A stretch of DNA of 64,000 nucleotides from the NCBI RefSeq assembly GCF_004362865.1, contig NZ_SNYI01000001.1:372001-436000 (forward strand), written 5' to 3'. This stretch comes from Zeaxanthinibacter enoshimensis (lineage in GTDB: Bacteria > Bacteroidota > Bacteroidia > Flavobacteriales > Flavobacteriaceae). A model generated the notes under the pieces. The model was not told the origin of the DNA. It ran no database searches and saw nothing but the letters and a program-made list of their open reading frames with translations. Below, one piece after another: positions 60,816 through 64,000 of the stretch; within the stretch, counting starts at the first letter, position 1, and the number at the start of each line of letters is the position of its first letter. The position numbers and the translations under genes are program-made.

Positions 60816-61077
60816 CAAGAATAAAATCGGGGTCAATCATCTTGGCGAGTAATGTTCTGCTTTTTTGGCGTTTGATAAATCGTTCCAATATTTGCGTATC
60901 GCCCCTACCGAGATTAGTTCTAAACACAGCCTTCAGGATCCATGGCCTATACTTAGATGTAAATGTGGTTAAGGAGGTTTGATTATGTTGCACTAAGCGA
61001 TTCCATGGATCTTGACTAGAACCTACATAATACTTGTCTGAAGTCTCTGAGTACAATATGTAAATATAAAATATCAT
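60769..61077 (-). CDS. GIY-YIG nuclease-domain protein (intact copy)
   Basis: A 102-residue stand-alone GIY-YIG protein of the UvrC-N/YhbQ-like class: MIFYIYILYSE (GIY strand), KYYVGSSQDPWNRLVQHN (YIG strand, then Arg and His), SKYRPWILKAVF and LERFIKRQKSR with the catalytic Glu65. Start ATG 61077 is chosen. A longer frame to 61140 would only translate remnant D and the terminator. The C-terminus VGRLAKLVRVPHLRD is encoded by remnant C. It should cut DNA; the target is inferred to be a tRNA-Asn-like sequence. Confidence 0.88.
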   Translation of the reverse strand: MIFYIYILYSETSDKYYVGSSQDPWNRLVQHNQTSLTTFTSKYRPWILKAVFRTNLGRGDTQILERFIKRQKSRTLLAKMIDPDFILVGRLAKLVRVPHLRD

Positions 61078-61096
61078 AAAAAAAGCATCTGCTTTT

Positions 61097-61198
61097 CCCG
61101 GATGGCCCCGCTCCCGGGACCAGGGCGCGGCTCGTACCAAGGACCCTCTGATTAATCCCGCAGGTGCGGGACTCTAACCCCTTGAGCTATTTTATCCA
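61097..61198 (-). pseudogene. tRNA-Asn-like remnant D
   Basis: The remnant nearest the intact tRNA. It keeps AGCTCAAGGGGTTAGAG (D-arm), the palindrome (61156-61171), TAATCAGAGGGTCCTTGG and TACGAGC (T-arm). The 3' acceptor side is replaced by CGCGCCCTGGTCCCGGGAGC. The start of the intact GIY-YIG gene follows 20 bp later. Confidence 0.85.
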
Positions 61199-61222
61199 CT
61201 AAATAACCCGGAAATAACTCCA

Positions 61223-61252
61223 TAAAAAAAAGCCACTGCTTTCGCGGTGGCT
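61223..61252 (-). terminator. Terminator of tRNA-Asn
   Basis: On the minus strand AGCCACCGC-GAAA-GCAGTGGCT (one mismatch) is followed by eight T. Remnants A and C keep only its 3' half (GCAGTGGCT plus the T-run), while the 5' half is replaced. Confidence 0.88.
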
Positions 61253-61265
61253 TTTTCTGTTTATG

Positions 61266-61339
61266 CTCCCCCTCTTGGGCTCGAACCAAGGACCCTCTGA
61301 TTAACAGTCAGATGCTCTAACCAACTGAGCTAAGGAGGA
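61266..61339 (-). tRNA. tRNA-Asn(GTT), intact
   Basis: Minus-strand cloverleaf: acceptor TCCTCCT/AGGGGGA (one G-T pair), D-stem GCTC/GAGC, anticodon stem TCTGA/TCAGA with loop CTGTTAA (anticodon GTT), variable GGGTC, T-arm CTTGG-TTCGAGC-CCAAG, discriminator G. CCA not encoded. It is the parent of the four damaged copies downstream. Confidence 0.97.
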
Positions 61340-61362
61340 GTGTTTCCTCATTTTTGAGGTTG

Positions 61363-61393
61363 CAAATATAGGAGTTTCTATATAATCCCCCAA
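61363..61393 (-). promoter_or_regulatory. Promoter of tRNA-Asn (TTG-N20-TATATTTG)
   Basis: On the minus strand TTG (61393-61391) and TATATTTG (61370-61363) with a 20-bp spacer, 23 bp before the tRNA. None of the damaged copies has such a promoter. Confidence 0.75.
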
Positions 61394-61415
61394 TAAAAAA
61401 TTAAATTTTTAGACC

Positions 61416-62732
61416 CTATAAAAACTTCTTGATGATGTTCCAGATATCGTTACCAAAAACTACCGCCATAAGCCCCATCAGGATCACGAAACCGATGATC
61501 TGCCCGGTTTCCAGTACTTTTTCGCTGGGCTTTCGACCAGAGATCATTTCGTACAACAGGAACATCACATGGCCCCCGTCTAATGCAGGGATCGGCAGTA
61601 CATTTAAAAAGGCAAGCCATACAGAGAACATCGCCATGAAATTCCAGAAAAAGGTCCAGTTCCAGCTCTCCGGCATCATTTCAACGATCCCGATTGGTCC
61701 CTTTACCTGCTTGTAAGCTCCCGTACTGGTGTTAAAGATAACCTTGAATTGTTTTACCTGGTCTGTCAGTACCTGGATAGATCTTGAAAAACCGGCCGGA
61801 ATGGCTTCAAAGAATCCGTACTCCTCGGTAACGCGCAGGTCGTCAAAATCCAGGTACACCCCGATCTTCCCTTCTTCCGGAACTACCAGGCTGGTCTGCT
61901 GCACCCTGCCATCACGTTTGTAACTTATGGTAAGCTCCTTATTCGGTGAAGATCCTACCACCTGCATGAATTCCTGTACATACTGTACCGGCTCCCCGTT
62001 TATACCGACGATCTCATCGCCTGCCTGCAGGCCTGCCTTACTGGCTGCAGAATTCTCCACGATCTCGAGCAGCCGGGCCTTGGTCCTGTAAGTCATGAAA
62101 TTCCGCCCCTGGGTGGCAAAGACCTCGGCCTTCCCCTCATCAGACAGAGGGATGGTCATCTCCTGCCCGTCTCGCTTCACCGTAACTTCATCCCCAAGGA
62201 TAATGCCCAGGGTGGCCTCATTGAACTTTTTGGTTCTTTTTCCATCCACTGCGAGGATCTGGTCCCCGGTCCGTAATCCTAATTTTTCACCCACACTGTC
62301 TACCTGTATCCCGTACTTAAGACTGTCTGCCGGAATATAAGTATCGCCATTATTGAAAAGTAAGGCAGAATATATCAACCAGGCCAGGAGGAAGTTAACG
62401 GTTACTCCCCCAAGCATAATGATCAGTCGCTGCCATGCCGGCTTGCTCCTGAATTCCCAGGGCTCAGGGTCCTTGGCCATCTGCTCGGTATCCATACTCT
62501 CGTCGATCATACCGGCGATCTTCACATATCCCCCCAGGGGCAACCAGCCTATCCCGTATTCCGTTTCCCCGATCTTCTTTTTGATCAGCGAAAATTTGAC
62601 ATCGAAAAAGAGGTAGAATTTCTCCACCTTGGTCTTAAAATATTTAGCTGGCAGAAAATGTCCGAGTTCGTGAAGGATCACCAGAATAGAGATGATTAAG
62701 ACGAACATGACAATTTGTGTGAACAATCCCAT
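61416..62732 (-). CDS. rseP: RIP metalloprotease RseP (site-2 protease)
   Basis: A 438-residue inner-membrane protease that cleaves anti-sigma factors within the membrane. The zinc site is ILVILHELGHFLPAKYF, with GWLPLGGYVKIAGM after it. Two PDZ-like domains (about 130-215 and 220-300; SAASKAGLQAGDEIVGINGE) follow. The second metal motif is FLNVLPIPALDGGHV, then a final helix. Start ATG 62732 is preferred because the longer frame to 62768 would begin upstream of the promoter's -7 box. Confidence 0.95.
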   Translation of the reverse strand: MGLFTQIVMFVLIISILVILHELGHFLPAKYFKTKVEKFYLFFDVKFSLIKKKIGETEYGIGWLPLGGYVKIAGMIDESMDTEQMAKDPEPWEFRSKPAWQRLIIMLGGVTVNFLLAWLIYSALLFNNGDTYIPADSLKYGIQVDSVGEKLGLRTGDQILAVDGKRTKKFNEATLGIILGDEVTVKRDGQEMTIPLSDEGKAEVFATQGRNFMTYRTKARLLEIVENSAASKAGLQAGDEIVGINGEPVQYVQEFMQVVGSSPNKELTISYKRDGRVQQTSLVVPEEGKIGVYLDFDDLRVTEEYGFFEAIPAGFSRSIQVLTDQVKQFKVIFNTSTGAYKQVKGPIGIVEMMPESWNWTFFWNFMAMFSVWLAFLNVLPIPALDGGHVMFLLYEMISGRKPSEKVLETGQIIGFVILMGLMAVVFGNDIWNIIKKFL

Positions 62733-62757
62733 GGAATGGTTTTTATATTTTAACGCA

Positions 62758-62786
62758 CAAAAGTACACTTTTACACCCGCTTACAA
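62758..62786 (-). promoter_or_regulatory. Promoter of rseP (TTG-N18-TACTTTTG)
   Basis: On the minus strand TTG (62786-62784) and TACTTTTG (62765-62758), spacer 18 bp, 25 bp before ATG 62732. Confidence 0.7.
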
Positions 62787-62851
62787 AAGCATAAAATCTA
62801 TACATACAGGGATTTTATGAAACATTTGGCAGCCGTAGTTTGAAAAGAATT

Positions 62852-62882
62852 TTGACCCTTACTTCGTGCTGCTGTACCTTTG
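62852..62882 (+). promoter_or_regulatory. Promoter of the SCO gene (TTG-N20-TACCTTTG)
   Basis: TTG at 62852-62854, spacer 20 bp, TACCTTTG at 62875-62882. ATG follows 12 bp later, so the leader is only a few bases. Confidence 0.7.
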
Positions 62883-62894
62883 TAAAAAATTATC

Positions 62895-63569
62895 ATGCGG
62901 GAGTTTTTTTCCAAATACAAGACCTTTGCCCTGGTGATGTTATTGCTTTCTGCGATCATCGTCACGCTCTTCTACAGTGCACTGAAACCTGAACAAACCC
63001 TGCCGGTATACCAGCCCACCGATTTTGATGCCAAGCTTGTAGACAGCAGCATACAACTGGTTCGCAAATACCATACAATTGCCGATTTCTCCCTGCTGAA
63101 CCAGAATGGCAAGACCATCACACAGGAAGACTACAGGGACAAGATCTATATCGCTGATTTTTTCTTTACCACCTGTCCCAGTATCTGCCCCATCATGACC
63201 AGGAATATGGCAGATCTGCAGGAAGAACTCAAAGAACAGGAAGACGTAATGCTTCTTTCCCATTCCGTTACCCCGGAGATCGATTCTGTACCAAGGTTAA
63301 AAGCCTATGCCCTGGAAAACGGGGTGATCGATGAGAAATGGAACCTGCTGACAGGCCCTAAAAAAGATATCTATGAGCTGGCCCGGAAATCTTACCTCGT
63401 GGTCCAGGAGGATGGCGATGGAGGCCCGTTTGACATGATACATACCGAAAATTTTGTCCTGGTGGATAAAGAAAGAAGGATCAGGGGCACCTACGATGGC
63501 ACCAAAAAGGAAGATATGGAACGCTTACTGGCCGATGTAGAAATTCTCCGGGAGAGCTATGATGACTAA
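62895..63569 (+). CDS. SCO1/SenC family copper chaperone/thioredoxin-like protein
   Basis: A 224-residue protein with one N-terminal membrane anchor (FALVMLLLSAIIVTLFYSAL). The periplasmic thioredoxin-like domain has the copper ligands in FFTTCPSICPIM (CxxxC) and the distal His in DMIHTENFVLVD. SCO proteins deliver copper to the CuA centre of cytochrome c oxidase or act as reductants. It stands alone here, 109 bp before feoA. Confidence 0.93.
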   Translation: MREFFSKYKTFALVMLLLSAIIVTLFYSALKPEQTLPVYQPTDFDAKLVDSSIQLVRKYHTIADFSLLNQNGKTITQEDYRDKIYIADFFFTTCPSICPIMTRNMADLQEELKEQEDVMLLSHSVTPEIDSVPRLKAYALENGVIDEKWNLLTGPKKDIYELARKSYLVVQEDGDGGPFDMIHTENFVLVDKERRIRGTYDGTKKEDMERLLADVEILRESYDD

Positions 63570-63613
63570 TTCATGCTGATCCTTAGCTGCTTCATGCAGA
63601 CTTTTCAGCTAAA

Positions 63614-63648
63614 TTGGCGTGTAACTTCATCTTTTTCCTGTATTTTTG
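63614..63648 (+). promoter_or_regulatory. Promoter of feoAB (TTG-N24-TATTTTTG)
   Basis: TATTTTTG at 63641-63648 matches the -7 consensus; TTG at 63614-63616 gives a long spacer. No Fur box was recognised. Confidence 0.5.
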
Positions 63649-63677
63649 CCCTTAATTAAATTCAATCTAAATAAGAA

Positions 63678-63923
63678 TTGGAAATCACTGTCGCAGATCT
63701 GAAACGTGGAGAGAGAGGCATTATCAAGGATTTTGCCATGGATATACTTCCCATTAAACTTCTGGAACTGGGGTGCCTGCCCGGGAACGAAGTGGAGTTA
63801 GTACAACAAGCCCCTTTCAGGGACCCCCTCTACATCAATGTCAACGGTTCGCATATCGCCATCCGCAGATCAGTGGCCCGCCATATAGCGCTGGATCTCC
63901 TAGAAGACTTCTCGGCCCGATGA
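63678..63923 (+). CDS. feoA: Ferrous iron transport protein A (FeoA)
   Basis: An 81-residue SH3-like protein: ITVADLKRGERGIIKDF, LPIKLLELGCLPGNEVELVQQAPFRDP and YINVNGSHIAIRRSVARHI, the standard FeoA pattern. It works with FeoB in Fe2+ uptake. The only suitable start is TTG 63678. Its stop overlaps the feoB start (ATGA). Confidence 0.92.
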   Translation: MEITVADLKRGERGIIKDFAMDILPIKLLELGCLPGNEVELVQQAPFRDPLYINVNGSHIAIRRSVARHIALDLLEDFSAR

Positions 63924-64000
63924 GTAAAAACATCAATGTAGCCCTTATTGGCAACCCGAATACCGGTAAAACCTCCGTCTTTAACCAGCTTACAGGATTA
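63920..64000 (+). CDS. feoB: Ferrous iron transport protein B (FeoB), N-terminal fragment
   Basis: Only the first 27 codons are inside the window: MSKNINVALIGNPNTGKTS followed by VFNQLTG. The G1 loop GNPNTGKTS belongs to the GTPase domain of the FeoB inner-membrane Fe2+ transporter. It overlaps feoA by 4 bp. The remainder lies beyond the edge. Confidence 0.95.
   Translation, partial: MSKNINVALIGNPNTGKTSVFNQLTGL

Larger units (their letters stand above)
60150..61252 (-). repeat. Two tandem ~528-bp units derived from tRNA-Asn flank plus GIY-YIG gene
   Basis: The segment acccggaaataactccat... ending in ...agccactgctt occurs three times, starting near 60150, 60678 and 61206. Between these boundaries lie, in minus-strand order, a tRNA-like remnant, a GIY-YIG gene and a second remnant, twice. 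Equivalent points are 527-530 bp apart. The unit therefore arose by tandem duplication beside the intact tRNA-Asn. Identity is high at boundaries and remnants but lower in the nuclease genes, so the duplication is not very recent or the genes evolve faster. Confidence 0.88.

Noticed and set aside
61078-61140. N-terminal extension of the intact GIY-YIG gene
   Set aside because: The extension translates remnant D and the spacer; the family starts at MIFYIYI (61077).
60187-61198. Four additional functional tRNA genes
   Set aside because: Each lacks a matching acceptor stem, and the anticodon loop is replaced by a palindrome, so they cannot fold as tRNAs.

Overview
The window is a chromosome segment of a member of the Bacteroidota, most likely a marine Flavobacteriaceae. 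Supporting signs are: gene families typical of that group (DUF4286, DUF4199, DUF6428, SDR-type threonine dehydrogenase, DUF1800/DUF1501 pair with a type IX secretion C-terminus, deoxyhypusine-synthase-like protein next to speA/speB, SMUG2-type glycosylase); promoters of the Bacteroidota form TTG-N17-24-TAnnTTTG in front of many genes and all three tRNAs (the tRNA-Gly box has one mismatch); short leaders; and few recognisable Shine-Dalgarno sequences. There are no rRNA genes, no insertion sequences with a transposase and no CRISPR array. It is mostly ordinary core genome, broken by one small accessory hot spot around tRNA genes.

Layout. 1-3650: TPR protein (5' end outside), DUF4286 protein, a cyclotransferase-like protein, rsmA (ksgA) and mgtE, all tightly packed on +. 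3714-7864: nitrilase, cupin, 2-hydroxyacid dehydrogenase, DUF4199 membrane protein, DUF1801, VOC and TM2 proteins. 7944-9272: an arsR-like operon (ArsR, DUF6428, GNAT) lacking the arsenate reductase and arsenite pump. 9319-12939: bifunctional acyltransferase (ornithine/glycine-lipid type), aspartokinase and a GNAT on -. 13050-14516: fbp and a TerB protein. 14773-20637: the ligase-associated DNA repair cluster (exonuclease, ATP-dependent ligase, Lhr-like helicase, PdeM), followed by mfd. 24093-25214: ACT-like protein and YraN. 25336-31636: the DUF1800/DUF1501 secreted pair, metG and a PAP2 phosphatase. 31744-34640: two tandem paralogous exported His/Cys proteins, a short ssb, a zinc-ribbon protein and a CBS protein. 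34764-41590: M28 peptidase, epimerase, small conserved and exported proteins, threonine dehydrogenase, VOC. 41686-45292: a polyamine operon on - (speA, speB, DHS-like, acidic protein). 45615-48106: exported protein, moaC, moaE, HAD dehalogenase. 48135-49330: tRNA-Gly, an AT-rich VOC gene, a 122-bp tandem repeat and tRNA-Arg. 49407-59065: exported RidA, P-loop NTPase plus isoaspartyl peptidase, SMUG2, GH63-like glucosidase with an SDR, small membrane protein, CocE-type hydrolase. 59106-60023: alpha/beta hydrolase. 60187-61339: the tRNA-Asn / GIY-YIG array. 61416-64000: rseP, SCO, feoA and the start of feoB.

The most unusual part is 60150-61339. A functional tRNA-Asn(GTT) is followed, in its direction of transcription, by two tandem units of about 528 bp. 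Each unit carries two damaged tRNA-Asn-like sequences flanking a 102-codon GIY-YIG nuclease gene. In all four damaged copies the 5' half of the anticodon arm is replaced by the same 16-bp inverted repeat. In each unit the downstream damaged tRNA also encodes the last residues and stop codon of the nuclease. One nuclease gene is intact. The other aligns with it without gaps but is cut at codon 66 by TGA where the intact copy has CGA. This looks like a tRNA-targeting selfish cassette that has been duplicated in tandem.

Other points worth attention are the pair of secreted DFWxDQ / YMxGKR proteins, the 89-nt speA/speB overlap, the P-loop NTPase coupled to an isoaspartyl peptidase, and near-leaderless promoter spacing at pdeM.
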